A DNA stretch of 64,000 nt from Streptomyces sp. SirexAA-E (GCF_000177195.2 NC_015953.1:3410001-3474000); one strand, 5' to 3'. Shown: positions 8,735 to 18,486, counted from the first letter of the stretch. Program-made: numbers and translations. The notes: generated by a model not told the origin, from the letters alone.

Positions 8735-10237
8735 TCAGGCCACGAGGTCCGCCGCCCGGAACGCCATCCACAGGTCGTAGCGCGCGCTCGGCGTCTGGAG
8801 CAGGGATCGGTGCAGCACCGATTCCAGCCGGACGAGCCGCTTGCGCGTCCCCGGTACGGAGATCCCCAGTTCGGCCGCCGTCGGGCCGAGCTGGGCCTCG
8901 CACCGCAGCCAGGTGCGCAGCGTCTCCTCGGCGGTGCGGCCGGCCGGGGCGAGCTGCCGCAGTTGCTGGGCCGCCCAGTTCTGGATGCCGGGGCCGCACA
9001 GCACCTCGTCGAGGTCCGGCACCGCCCCGTGGTCCCGGCGGGGATCGGCGCGGTGCGAGGCCGGCGCCGCCCTGACGCAGAGGGCCAGGTCGAGGGCGGC
9101 CTGGTCGCCGAGGCGGGTCAGGTCCAGGCCCAGCAGCTCACCGATCAGCTTGAGGCGGGCCGCCAGGGTGTTGCGGTGGATCTTCAGGTGCTGGGTGGCG
9201 TACGAGGAGAACGCCAGCCAGGAGGCCAGCGTCGCCGCGAGTTCCTGGCTGCCCGGGTCCTGGGAGCGGCGCGGCAGGTGGGTGAGCAGCGGGGCGAGCA
9301 GCGCGTCCGCCCAGCGTGCCCCGGCGGCTCCGACGACGAGGGCCGGTTCGGGCGCGGAGCCGAACCGGGCGTGCCGGTCCGGGAGTCCACGGGCCACGGC
9401 GAGCGCGTGGAAGGCCTGGCGGTAGGCGGCCGCGGTGTCGGTGAGCGGTACGTCCTCGCTGACGCCGACGACGCAGTCGGCCACCAGGTCGGCCACGGTC
9501 CGGTCGAGCGGCGTGCCCTCCCGGGTCCCGTCCGGTCCGGGTCCCGCCTCCGGCTCCGCCGGCGTGATCAGGATCAGGTGGCGCGCGTACACCGGGCACC
9601 GCACGATCCACGTCCGGCCGCCGGAGGCGTCCGCACAGATCCGGGCCACCTCGTCCCGCTGCCCGCCCGAGCACTCGACGACGCAGACCCGGACCGGGTC
9701 GGGAAGCTTCGGCCGCAGCGCGCCCGCCACCTGGTGGGCGATGGAGAGCTGGCCGGTCATCAGCAGGTGGAGCACCGCCTCACGTCCCCGGAACTCGGCC
9801 AGGTCGACGCGCCGCCGCTTGCGTTCCACGGTCTCCGCCGCCCAGGCCAGGCCCAGCGGCATCGTCGCGTCGGCGAGCAGGGTGGCGAGCCCGGCGGGCA
9901 CCGGGCGGGGGGCGACGACGGCGAGAAGGGTGTCGCGGCCCTCGGACGCACTGTCGAGGGGGAGCAGCAGCGCCGTGCGCCCGCCGGTCTCCAGCGAGTA
10001 GGCGCGGGCACCGCGCACCGTCAGTTCCCGCGCGGCCCGGGACGCGAGTCCCGCGGCGTCCTGCCCCGGCCACCGGGCCGTTCCGGTCACCGCCTGGAGC
10101 ACCGTGCCGTCGCCGTCGAGGAGCCCGGCCCAGCCGTCGGCGCGCCGGGCGAGCCAGCGCAGCAGGTCCGGCGATCCCCCGGTGCGTGCCAGCCGGTACA
10201 TCCGCAGTACGTCGTCGGCCCGTTCCCGCGCGCGCAC
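8735..10237 (-). CDS. PucR/CdaR-like regulator with two C-terminal helix-turn-helix segments
   Basis: A 500-residue regulator. The long middle (about 60-330) resembles the GAF/GGDEF-like sensory part of PucR-type proteins. It is followed by a PucR C-terminal HTH (HLKIHRNTLAARLKLIGELL, about 385-405). Unusually, a second similar helical unit follows near the C-terminus (TAAELGISVPGTRKRLVRLE, about 455-475). I chose GTG 10237-10235, preceded by GGGGGA; an ATG at 10429 gives a poorly coding, Arg-rich extension. It is divergent from the dnaN paralogue across 337 bp. The effector and targets are unknown. Confidence 0.8.
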   Translation of the reverse strand: MRARERADDVLRMYRLARTGGSPDLLRWLARRADGWAGLLDGDGTVLQAVTGTARWPGQDAAGLASRAARELTVRGARAYSLETGGRTALLLPLDSASEGRDTLLAVVAPRPVPAGLATLLADATMPLGLAWAAETVERKRRRVDLAEFRGREAVLHLLMTGQLSIAHQVAGALRPKLPDPVRVCVVECSGGQRDEVARICADASGGRTWIVRCPVYARHLILITPAEPEAGPGPDGTREGTPLDRTVADLVADCVVGVSEDVPLTDTAAAYRQAFHALAVARGLPDRHARFGSAPEPALVVGAAGARWADALLAPLLTHLPRRSQDPGSQELAATLASWLAFSSYATQHLKIHRNTLAARLKLIGELLGLDLTRLGDQAALDLALCVRAAPASHRADPRRDHGAVPDLDEVLCGPGIQNWAAQQLRQLAPAGRTAEETLRTWLRCEAQLGPTAAELGISVPGTRKRLVRLESVLHRSLLQTPSARYDLWMAFRAADLVA

Positions 10238-10574
10238 TCGTCCCCCGCTCTGCCTACCGAACCGGAGTGCAGGGTACCGGTCCGACTGTGCGGTCTGATA
10301 CCCCCTGAACACCTCACCGTGCGAAGTGAATCTCCCGGCCGACCGCCCGCTCCCCCTAGAGTCCCGAGGGTGTTCCGGGACGTTCCGGAGGCGTCGGGGG
10401 ACGCCGGGGAACGCCCGCACGGGGGACACCGCAGGGCGTCGGCTGACGCCGGACGGCTCGGCGGCAGCGGCCCACGGGGGTGGTCGCTGTCGTCGGCCAC
10501 CGCCGATTGTCAGTGGTGCCGCTTAGCGTCGGTTCTCGACCGCGTCGTATCGCCGGACGAGAGAGGCCCCTGCC
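10238..10574. other. Divergent control region between PucR-like gene and dnaN paralogue
   Basis: 337 bp without a supportable gene. It carries the GGGGGA ribosome site of the regulator on the left and GAGAGG of the dnaN paralogue on the right. I see no strong palindrome or recognisable operator; promoters are expected but not identified. Confidence 0.4.
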
Positions 10575-11696
10575 GTGGAATTCCTGAGTGAGCGTGGCGC
10601 GTTGGCGGAGTCCGTGGCGTGGGCCGCCCGGGTGCTGCCGGCCCGGTCCCCGGTGCCCGTGCTGGGCGGTCTGCTCCTGGACGCGTCGGACGGGCGGCTC
10701 CGCGTCTCGGGACTGGACTTCGAGGCCTCCGCGGCCGTCGAGGCGGAGGCGGCCACGGTGCGGCCCGGCAGGGTGCTGGTCATGGGGCGCCGGCTGCTCG
10801 ACATCTGCAAGGTGCTGCCGGACGGGCCGGTCCGGTGCGCGGTGGAGGGGTCCCGGTTCACGGTGACGGCCTCCGACGCCCGCTTCGGTCTCTCGGTCCT
10901 GCCGCTCGACGACTACCCGGCGCTGCCGCCCCTCCCGGAGCTCCGCGGGGCGGTGGACGCCGGGGAGTTCGCGGCGGCGGTCGCCGACGTGGCGGTGGCC
11001 GCGGGCCGGGACGACACCCTGCCGGCGCTCACCGGCATCCGGCTCCGGCTCGACGGCTCCACGATGACGCTGGCGGCCAGCGACCGGTACCGCTACGCGG
11101 TGCGCACGCTGCCCTGGAAGGCGGCCGACCCCGAGGTGGCCGCGGACGTCCTGGTGTCGGCCCGCCGCCTGACCGAGATCGCCCGGACTCTGGCCCGGTC
11201 CGGCCCGGTCGGCGTAGCGCTGGACACCGGATCGGTCGGCTTCGAGCACGCCGGGGCCCGGACGACGGTGCGTCTGCTGGACGGCGGACTGCCGTCCCAC
11301 GACACGCTGTTCGCGCTGGCGGACCCGGCGGTCGCGGTGACGGACCGGGCCGCGCTGGTGGAGGCCGTCAGACGCGTCTCCGTCGTCGCGGACGGCGGCA
11401 GCCCGCTCCAGCTGACCTTCACCGGCGGCCCGGACGCCTCGGTGCTGCTCCAGGCGGGGTACGAGGACGACGTGGCCTCTCAGCGGCTGCCGGCCACTCT
11501 GGAGGGGGCCGACGGGATGACGGTGGCCTTCAACCCCGCCTACCTCATGGACGCGCTGTCCTCCTTCGAGGAACCGACGATCCGGCTGAGCCTGATGGGG
11601 GCGGGCCGGCGCGCGATGGTCACGGCCGGCGAGGACACGCCGGACACGGCCGCGCACCGGCACCTGCTGATGTCCGTGAAGCAGTCCGTGCTCTGA
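10575..11696 (+). CDS. Beta sliding clamp (DnaN) paralogue
   Basis: 373 residues with the three-fold beta-clamp architecture: domain I (FLSERGALAESVAWAARVLPARSPVPVLGGLLL), domain II (GEFAAAVADVAVAAGRDDTLPALTGI and LAASDRYRYAVRTLPW, the clamp LxATDxyRLa motif) and domain III ending HRHLLMSVKQSVL, close to the usual LMPMRL pocket end. Start GTG 10575 follows GAGAGG. The replicative dnaN of Streptomyces sits at oriC beside dnaA. This copy has no replication genes nearby, so it is most likely an accessory clamp. The C-terminal strand that normally lines the partner-binding pocket differs from the standard, so its polymerase partners may differ. Confidence 0.85.
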   Translation: MEFLSERGALAESVAWAARVLPARSPVPVLGGLLLDASDGRLRVSGLDFEASAAVEAEAATVRPGRVLVMGRRLLDICKVLPDGPVRCAVEGSRFTVTASDARFGLSVLPLDDYPALPPLPELRGAVDAGEFAAAVADVAVAAGRDDTLPALTGIRLRLDGSTMTLAASDRYRYAVRTLPWKAADPEVAADVLVSARRLTEIARTLARSGPVGVALDTGSVGFEHAGARTTVRLLDGGLPSHDTLFALADPAVAVTDRAALVEAVRRVSVVADGGSPLQLTFTGGPDASVLLQAGYEDDVASQRLPATLEGADGMTVAFNPAYLMDALSSFEEPTIRLSLMGAGRRAMVTAGEDTPDTAAHRHLLMSVKQSVL

Positions 11697-11727
11697 ACCC
11701 ACCGTGGCGCGTCGCCCGGAACGGCCC

Positions 11728-12219
11728 TCAACCGGGCAGCGCGGCCGCCTCGCCGACGGCGGCCAGCAGCCAGATGGGGAACTCCGGGTCGGCCTGCCCG
11801 ACGGTCAGCCCCAGCCACTTCCCGCCGTCCGGTTCCCCGGAGGGCGGACGCCAGACCTGCATGCTCCCGGCCAGATTGCTGAGCTGTCCCAGCGGTTCGG
11901 CCACGGGACCGTCCTCCTGCGCCAGATACGGCCAGAGGTCGACGGTCTCCGGCTCGCCCCAGCGCTCGGTCAGCGCGGTGGCCACCGCGCTGAACTCCGC
12001 CTCGGTCTCCTCCTCCGACTCCTCCGCCCTCTCGGTGGACCGGTCGTCCCAGAAGTCCTTCCCGGCCCGCAGGATGAGCAGGTGGTGCCCGGGCCCGCTG
12101 CTGCGTACGCCGTTGTCCTCGCTCTCCTCACCGGCCGGGAAGGGCCGGGCGAGGATGTCGTCGATGAGGGCGAGCGAGGCGTCCGGGCCGGTCGGTGGTG
12201 TGCCGCTGTCCGTGGTCAT
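11728..12219 (-). CDS. Hypothetical acidic protein
   Basis: 163 residues, not recognised. ATG 12219-12217 is preceded by GGCAGGATC, which favours it over an in-frame start at 12237. The protein has an acidic, Glu-rich centre (ERAEESEEETEAEFSAV) and Trp-containing segments (WGEPETVDLWPYL and FPIWLLAAVGEAAALPG), but no signal peptide or clear membrane helix. It converges on the dnaN paralogue with 31 bp between stops. Confidence 0.6.
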   Translation of the reverse strand: MTTDSGTPPTGPDASLALIDDILARPFPAGEESEDNGVRSSGPGHHLLILRAGKDFWDDRSTERAEESEEETEAEFSAVATALTERWGEPETVDLWPYLAQEDGPVAEPLGQLSNLAGSMQVWRPPSGEPDGGKWLGLTVGQADPEFPIWLLAAVGEAAALPG

Positions 12220-12261
12220 GGTGGGTGATCCTGCCAATCGCCCGGCCCGGAGACCGAATCG

Positions 12262-12295
12262 GGGGGCGTGCCCGGCCGTCGCCGGGTGCGCCCCC
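12262..12295. terminator. Imperfect GC hairpin downstream of chitinase 1
   Basis: GGGGGCGTGCCCGGC pairs with GCCGGGTGCGCCCCC with two mismatches around a CGTCG loop. It lies 25 bp beyond the stop of the chitinase gene and upstream of the hypothetical gene, so it probably ends the chitinase transcript. Confidence 0.55.
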
Positions 12296-12319
12296 TTCTT
12301 CCTCGGGGTGGGGCCGAGC

Positions 12320-13207
12320 TCAGCAGCTCAGGTTCGAGCCGGGCGTGGTACCGAGGATCTGGACGAACGACTGGTAGGTGTTGACGCGGCTCTGGACCTG
12401 GCCGGGGTTGCCGCCGTTGCACTCGATGCTGCCGTTGATGGACCGGATGGTCTCACCGAATCCGGAGCCGTTGACGATGGCGTTGTGGGGCGTCATGGTG
12501 CCGGGGCCGGACTGGGTGTTCCAGTACCAGAGGCCGGTCTTCCAGGCCACGGAGGCGTTCTGCTCCACCTGCCAGGGGTTGCCCAGCAGGTCGATGCCGA
12601 GGGCGTCACCGGCCGCCTTGTAGTTGAAGTTCCAGCTGAGCTGGATGGGGCCGCGGCCGTAGTAGGCGGCCTGGCCGGCCGGGCAGCCGTAGGACTGGCT
12701 GGTGTCGCAGTAGTGCGGGTAGTTGGCGGTGTTCTGCTCCACGATGTGGACCAGGCCGCCGGTCTCATGGCTGACGTTGGCGAGGAACGCCGCCGCCTCC
12801 TGCTTCTTCACGGTGTCGCTGCCGGTGTTGGCGAAGGCGGGGTAGGCGCTCAGCGCGGCGGTGAGCCCGCTGTAGGTGTAGAAGGAGTTCCGGCTCGGGA
12901 ACATCTGGTTGAACTGCGCCTCGCTGACGACGAAGCCCGAGGGGTTCGGGTCGGTGCCGCCGCCGCCCGAACCGCAGGCGCCCTGGTCGGCCCAGACGTC
13001 CGAGGTGCCCGGACGCTCGTTCTGCGTCCACCACTTCGCCGACCAGTTGTGCCCGTTGTACGAGGCGGAGCCGCCGCCCGTGTACACGGACGAGGCGTTC
13101 CAGGCCGGGGCGCAGGTGGCCGCCGAGGCCGTGGCGGCGGGGAGGAAGACGAGCGTCGCGACGACCGCGGCCAGCGCGGTGAGCAGGCCCATGACGCGTC
13201 TGATCAC
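12320..13207 (-). CDS. Secreted GH19 chitinase with N-terminal chitin-binding module (chitinase 1)
   Basis: Cleaves beta-1,4-GlcNAc bonds in chitin outside the cell. 295 residues: signal peptide (about 1-30, ending ATASA), a CBM5/12 module (CAPAWNASSVYTGG...YNGHNWSAKWWTQNE), a short Gly linker, and a GH19 catalytic domain with SHETGG (catalytic acid Glu) and, nine residues later, the catalytic base Glu in HIVEQN. It also has CPAGQAAYYGRGPIQLSWNFNY and paired Cys residues. GTG 13207-13205 follows AAGGAG with 8-nt spacing. Transcription probably comes from the promoter at 13267-13295, embedded in chitinase/DasR repeats. It is a tandem paralogue of the next gene and exactly the same length. Confidence 0.95.
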   Translation of the reverse strand: MIRRVMGLLTALAAVVATLVFLPAATASAATCAPAWNASSVYTGGGSASYNGHNWSAKWWTQNERPGTSDVWADQGACGSGGGGTDPNPSGFVVSEAQFNQMFPSRNSFYTYSGLTAALSAYPAFANTGSDTVKKQEAAAFLANVSHETGGLVHIVEQNTANYPHYCDTSQSYGCPAGQAAYYGRGPIQLSWNFNYKAAGDALGIDLLGNPWQVEQNASVAWKTGLWYWNTQSGPGTMTPHNAIVNGSGFGETIRSINGSIECNGGNPGQVQSRVNTYQSFVQILGTTPGSNLSC

Positions 13208-13266
13208 GTGATCAACTCCTTCGGCGCGGCGCAGCCGGGGGCGCGCCGCCATGGGGGGTGTCCCAC

Positions 13267-13306
13267 ACTCAAGCCAGATGGTCTGAACCTGTCAAGGTCT
13301 AGACCA
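13267..13306 (-). promoter_or_regulatory. Chitinase 1 promoter overlapped by DasR/chitinase direct repeats
   Basis: On the plus strand TGGTCTGAACCT (13279-13290) and AGGTCTAGACCA (13295-13306) are separated by GTCA. On the gene strand these are TGGTCTAGACCT and AGGTTCAGACCA flanking and overlapping a TTGACA -35 box (13295-13290), with TTGAGT as -10 (13272-13267) after 17 bp. The 12-bp direct repeats are the known Streptomyces chitinase-promoter repeats and match the DasR site core TGGTCTAGACCA, so repression relieved by GlcNAc derivatives is expected. Confidence 0.85.
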
Positions 13307-13497
13307 AAGCTCGCCGTCGGGCCGGCCGGCCGCGCGGGCGCCCCCACGCGGACCCTGCACGCCCGGCAGGGCCCTCTCAACTGGCCTTACCGGGCGTGCC
13401 GTTGACCTATCGCGCCGTGACGCCCGTACGGTAAAACCTTCCGGCCTGTCCAGCATGTGGGACGCCGCCATGCCGCCGCCTCCCCCGGAGGCACGCG

Positions 13498-14385
13498 TCA
13501 GCAGGTGAGCCCGGACCCCGGGGCCGTACCGACGATCCCGGTGATCCGCTCGTACCTGGCGACCCGCGACGCCACCGACTCCGGGTTGCCGCCGTCGCAC
13601 TCCAGCGCGCCGTTGAGCGAGCGGATGGTCTCGCCGAAGCCCGCACCGCCCACCATCGCGTCGTGCGAGGTCATCGCGCCGGGGCCGTTCTGGGTGTTCC
13701 AGTACCAGAGGGCGGTCTGCCAGGCCACCGACGGGTCCCGCTCCACCAGCCACGGATCGTTCAGCAGGTCCAGGCCGAGGGCGTCACCGGCGGCCTTGTA
13801 GTTGAAGTTCCAGCTGAACATGATCGGGCCGCGGCCGTAGTACGCCTCGCGCCCCGCCGGACAGCCGTAGGGCTGGGTGTCGTCGCACTTGCGCCCGTAG
13901 TTGGCTTCGTTGATCTCCTTGACGTACCGCAGTCCGACCGACTCGAAGTCCGCGTGCGTCAGGAAGGCGGCGGCCTCCCGCGCCCGGGTCTGCGGCGTCC
14001 CGGTGTTGGCGAACCGCGGATAGGCGTGCAGCGCGTCGATGAGCCCCTGGTAGGTGTAGAAGGGGTCGCGCTCCGGGAAGATCGCGTCGAACTGCGCCTC
14101 GCTGACGGCGAAGTCCGACACCCCTCCCGTACAGGCACCCCGGTCCGCCCAGACGGTGGTGGCGCCCGGGTTCTCGTTCCGCGTCCACCACGTGGCGCTC
14201 CAGTTGCGCCCGTGGTGGGAGACGGTGCCGCCGGCCGGATACGCGGTGGTCGCGCTCCAGAGCGGGGCGCAGGGTGATGCCTCGCCGGAGGGCGCGGCGG
14301 CCGCGGCCCCAGCCGCTCCGGGAAGGAAGGCGGCCGTGGCGACGACGGCACTCAGGACGGTCAGGAACCTCTTGATGCGTTTCAG
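13498..14385 (-). CDS. Secreted GH19 chitinase with chitin-binding module (chitinase 2), apparent CTG start
   Basis: Paralogue of chitinase 1, also 295 residues: basic N-terminus and signal peptide (LKRIKRFLTVLSAVVATAAF...), CBM5/12 module (CAPLWSATTAYPAGG, WSATWWTRNENPG) and GH19 domain. The reading frame has no ATG, GTG or TTG before the signal peptide. The only start-like codon between the in-frame TGA and the signal peptide is CTG at 14385-14383, 9 nt after AAGGAG. A GTG at 14395 is in another frame. Annotation from the first usual start (GTG 14121) would delete the signal peptide and binding module. In the active site HET is replaced by FES, but both catalytic Glu positions (nine residues apart) remain. 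Confidence 0.88.
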   Translation of the reverse strand: MKRIKRFLTVLSAVVATAAFLPGAAGAAAAAPSGEASPCAPLWSATTAYPAGGTVSHHGRNWSATWWTRNENPGATTVWADRGACTGGVSDFAVSEAQFDAIFPERDPFYTYQGLIDALHAYPRFANTGTPQTRAREAAAFLTHADFESVGLRYVKEINEANYGRKCDDTQPYGCPAGREAYYGRGPIMFSWNFNYKAAGDALGLDLLNDPWLVERDPSVAWQTALWYWNTQNGPGAMTSHDAMVGGAGFGETIRSLNGALECDGGNPESVASRVARYERITGIVGTAPGSGLTC

Positions 14386-14448
14386 CGCTGCTCACTCCTT
14401 CGGCGCGGCGCGCCGAGCACCTCAGCGGGCCGACTTGACGTGCCGGCC

Positions 14449-14489
14449 ACTCAATCCCTGCTGGTCTGGACCTGTCAAGGTCTAGACCA
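14449..14489 (-). promoter_or_regulatory. Chitinase 2 promoter overlapped by DasR/chitinase direct repeats
   Basis: TGGTCTGGACCT (14462-14473), GTCA, AGGTCTAGACCA (14478-14489) on the plus strand. On the gene strand TTGACA (14478-14473) is the -35 and TTGAGT (14454-14449) the -10, with 18-bp spacing. The layout is nearly identical to the chitinase 1 promoter, including the TTGACA between the repeats, so the two genes are very likely co-regulated by DasR. Confidence 0.85.
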
Positions 14490-14638
14490 GCAGGGAGCCC
14501 TCGCGCAGGCAGCCCTCATCCCCCGTACGAGCAGCCGCCATCTCCCGCACGGGCCGGCCCCGCGGCTCGCGTAACGGAACGGCACCAGCGGCCGCACTCC
14601 GCCCACCTGCGGCGCAGCCTCTGTGCGAGGATCCGCTC

Positions 14639-16975
14639 GTGGACCAGCTGACACATGACGACCCGTCACACATCGGCCCGTACCGCCTCCTTGCCCGGCT
14701 GGGCGCGGGCGGGATGGGTGAGGTGTATCTGGCGCGTTCCGGCGGTGGCCGGACCGTCGCCGTCAAGCTCGTACGCTCCGAGCTCGCCACGGAGCCCGAG
14801 TTCCGCAGGCGCTTCGCCCAGGAGATCGCGGCGGCCCGCCGGGTCGGCGGGAAGTGGACCGCGGCCGTGCTGGACGCGGACACCGACGCCGCCGCCCCCT
14901 GGGTCGCGACGGCGTACGTCCCCGGGCCCTCGCTGCACGCGGTGCTCGCGGGGCGGACGGAGCCGCTGCCGGAGCGCTCGGTGCGCATCCTCGGCCACCG
15001 GCTCGCCCAGGCGCTCACGGCGGTCCACGCCGCCGGGCTGATCCACCGCGACCTCAAACCGGCCAACGTCCTGGTGACCATCGACGGTCCCCGGGTCATC
15101 GACTTCGGGATCGCCCGGGCATTGGACGCGGTGACCGCCGACGGCAAGCTGACCCGTACCGGAGCGGTGATCGGGTCGCCCGGATACATGTCTCCCGAGC
15201 AGGTGCGCGGTGAGGTGCTCACCCCCGCCGGTGACGTCTTCTCGCTGGGCTCGGTGCTGGCGTTCGCCGGTACGCGGCGGCATCCGTTCGGCTCTGCGGA
15301 GAGCGGCATGCACGCGGTGATGTACCGGATCGCCCAGGAGGAGCCCGATCTGACGGGGCTCCCCGAGGCGCTGACCGAGCTGGTCGGGGCGTGCCTGGCG
15401 AAGAACCCGGCCGACCGCCCCACGCCCGAGGAGGTGGTGTCCCGCACCGAGGAGGTGGCGCGTGACACCGAACCGTGGCTGCCGGCCGGTCTGATCGCCG
15501 AACTCGGCCGCAAGGCCGCCGAACTGCTGGACTCCGACGGTCCCGGGCACCGCGCCCCGGCCCGGCCGGCCGGTCCGCCCCCGGGCTCCACGCCGCCGCC
15601 GCCCAGCGCGCCGCCCGCGGCGACCGGTGTGACGCCGCCCCCGCCGACCGCGGCGCCCACGACAGGGGTGACGCCCCCGCTCCCGGCAGCCCCGCCCACT
15701 CCCCCGCCGTCCTCGGCACCTCCGGCGTTCCCGGCTGCCCCGCCGACGCCCCCGCCCTCCACGGCCCCCGCGGCACTGTCACCGGCGGCGCACACACCGC
15801 CGCCGGCCGCCGCACCCGCCTCGGCACCGCTCCCCGGCCCGGACCGGACACCGCCCCCGGCGTCCGCCACCCCGGCGGCGGGGGGCCCGGTGGCATCCGG
15901 CGCCCCGGCGCCCGGTCCCGGGCACGGGTCCGCGGTGCCGCCCCCGCTCGGTGTCTTCGGCGCCCCCCTCACCACCCCCGCCGACATCGGCGGACCGCCG
16001 GCCCACCCGCGGCCGGGCCCGGTGTCCCCGCCCGCACCCCGCCGCCGGCGTACGGGCCTGATCGTGGCCGCCTCGGTCGCCGCCGTGGCGCTGCTCGCGG
16101 GCGGCATCACCTACGCGGCCTCGCAGTTCGGATCGGACGAGTCCGGCGGCAAGGACGGCAAGGCGGCCGGTTCGGCGAGTTCGCCGGCACAGGAGCGGAC
16201 ACCGTCCGCCGAGCCGTCCGGGTCCACCGGGGAGGCGTCCCCGTCCGCCGCGGCCGCCGACCCGACCGGCGCGGTGGAAGGCGTCATCGCGTCCGAGTAC
16301 CTGGGTGTCTGGGAGGGGGTCGACAAGGACAGCGACGGTGACACCACCGCCGTCCGACGCCTCACCATCACCCAGGGCAACGTCGGCGCCGACGTCGTCA
16401 CCACGTTCAACTCCTTCGACTCGTCGCTGTGCACCGGCTCCGGCGAACTGATCTCCTTCGACAACCTGATGGTGGTGGAGACGCGGATCACCTCCGGCAT
16501 CCCCGACGGACAGTGCTCGGGCGGCGGGCGGCGGACGATCCGCACCTCCGACGACTCCACCCTCACCTGGACCGACGACGAGGGCGGAAGCACCGTCCTC
16601 TCCAGGGCCTCCGAGAGCGAGACCCCCATTCCCGCGGAGTTCCTCGGCACCTGGGAGTCCGTGGCCACGGGCGGTTCGCCCTCCACCGACAGGTCCACCC
16701 TGGTGCTGAGCCAGGGCGCCTACGGCAAGGTCGTCGCCAGATACGTCCAGGACGGGCCGTCCTACCACTGCGAGGACGAGAGCGTCCTCGTCTACGCCAA
16801 CAGCAGGGAACTGCGCCTCGGCCCGCAGGTCAACATGGTCGCGGAACCCGAGGACGGCTGCGAGGACGGCAATTCCCGCCTGGTGCGGATGAAGGGCGCC
16901 GACGGGCTGACCCTCACCTGGGTGGGCACGAACGACGAGGACGACGCCCCGGCCACCTACCGGCGCAAGGGCTGA
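14639..16975 (+). CDS. Membrane Ser/Thr protein kinase with two extracytoplasmic WxG-type domains
   Basis: 778-residue paralogue of the kinase at 6885-8690. Kinase domain about 8-265: RLGAGGMGEVYLA, VAVK Lys (about 42), HRDLKPAN (about 136), DFGIARAL (about 156), SPEQVRGE. A very long Pro/Ala/Thr linker (about 305-468) precedes a single membrane helix (GLIVAASVAAVALLAGGITY, about 472-492). Outside are a Ser/Thr-rich stalk and two tandem domains starting EYLGVWEGVD (about 552) and EFLGTWESVATGG (about 666), each with a CxxG...C pattern. GTG 14639 has GAGG 9 nt upstream. It is divergent from chitinase 2, across the chitinase promoter. Confidence 0.92.
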   Translation: MDQLTHDDPSHIGPYRLLARLGAGGMGEVYLARSGGGRTVAVKLVRSELATEPEFRRRFAQEIAAARRVGGKWTAAVLDADTDAAAPWVATAYVPGPSLHAVLAGRTEPLPERSVRILGHRLAQALTAVHAAGLIHRDLKPANVLVTIDGPRVIDFGIARALDAVTADGKLTRTGAVIGSPGYMSPEQVRGEVLTPAGDVFSLGSVLAFAGTRRHPFGSAESGMHAVMYRIAQEEPDLTGLPEALTELVGACLAKNPADRPTPEEVVSRTEEVARDTEPWLPAGLIAELGRKAAELLDSDGPGHRAPARPAGPPPGSTPPPPSAPPAATGVTPPPPTAAPTTGVTPPLPAAPPTPPPSSAPPAFPAAPPTPPPSTAPAALSPAAHTPPPAAAPASAPLPGPDRTPPPASATPAAGGPVASGAPAPGPGHGSAVPPPLGVFGAPLTTPADIGGPPAHPRPGPVSPPAPRRRRTGLIVAASVAAVALLAGGITYAASQFGSDESGGKDGKAAGSASSPAQERTPSAEPSGSTGEASPSAAAADPTGAVEGVIASEYLGVWEGVDKDSDGDTTAVRRLTITQGNVGADVVTTFNSFDSSLCTGSGELISFDNLMVVETRITSGIPDGQCSGGGRRTIRTSDDSTLTWTDDEGGSTVLSRASESETPIPAEFLGTWESVATGGSPSTDRSTLVLSQGAYGKVVARYVQDGPSYHCEDESVLVYANSRELRLGPQVNMVAEPEDGCEDGNSRLVRMKGADGLTLTWVGTNDEDDAPATYRRKG

Positions 16976-16995
16976 GCCCGGCCCCGGCACACGGC

Positions 16996-17039
16996 GAAGG
17001 GCCCCCGGCGAGCGCGCACGCGCACACCGGGGGCCCTTC
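16996..17039. terminator. Bidirectional terminator between kinase and purA
   Basis: A 13-bp perfect stem GAAGGGCCCCCGG / CCGGGGGCCCTTC around an 18-nt loop lies between the converging stops of the kinase (16975) and purA (17051). It probably serves both transcripts. Confidence 0.85.
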
Positions 17040-17050
17040 GGCCACGGCTC

Positions 17051-18334
<1,284 letters not shown>

Positions 18335-18458
18335 AGGCGTACACCCCTTCCGGGCGGGGCATGTCCAAGGTCAGGGGGCGTACGTAAAGGTCGTACCTGC
18401 CGCACGACGATGTACGGCACAGCCTGAGCCGTCGAACCGGGTGCCCCGGAATAGACGA

Positions 18459-18486
18459 AGCCCCTGGCGCAATAGCGCAAGGGGCT
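18459..18486. terminator. Stem-loop in the purA/lipid-kinase intergenic region
   Basis: AGCCCCTGGCGC and GCGCAAGGGGCT pair with a single G/A mismatch around an AATA loop. It lies between divergent genes, 35 bp before the GTG of the lipid-kinase-like gene. It would therefore be in or just before that gene's leader and could act as an attenuator or insulator rather than a simple terminator. Confidence 0.5.

Noticed and set aside
14121-14395. GTG starts at 14121 or 14395 for chitinase 2
   Set aside because: 14121 deletes the signal peptide and binding module that are in frame upstream; 14395 is in a different reading frame.
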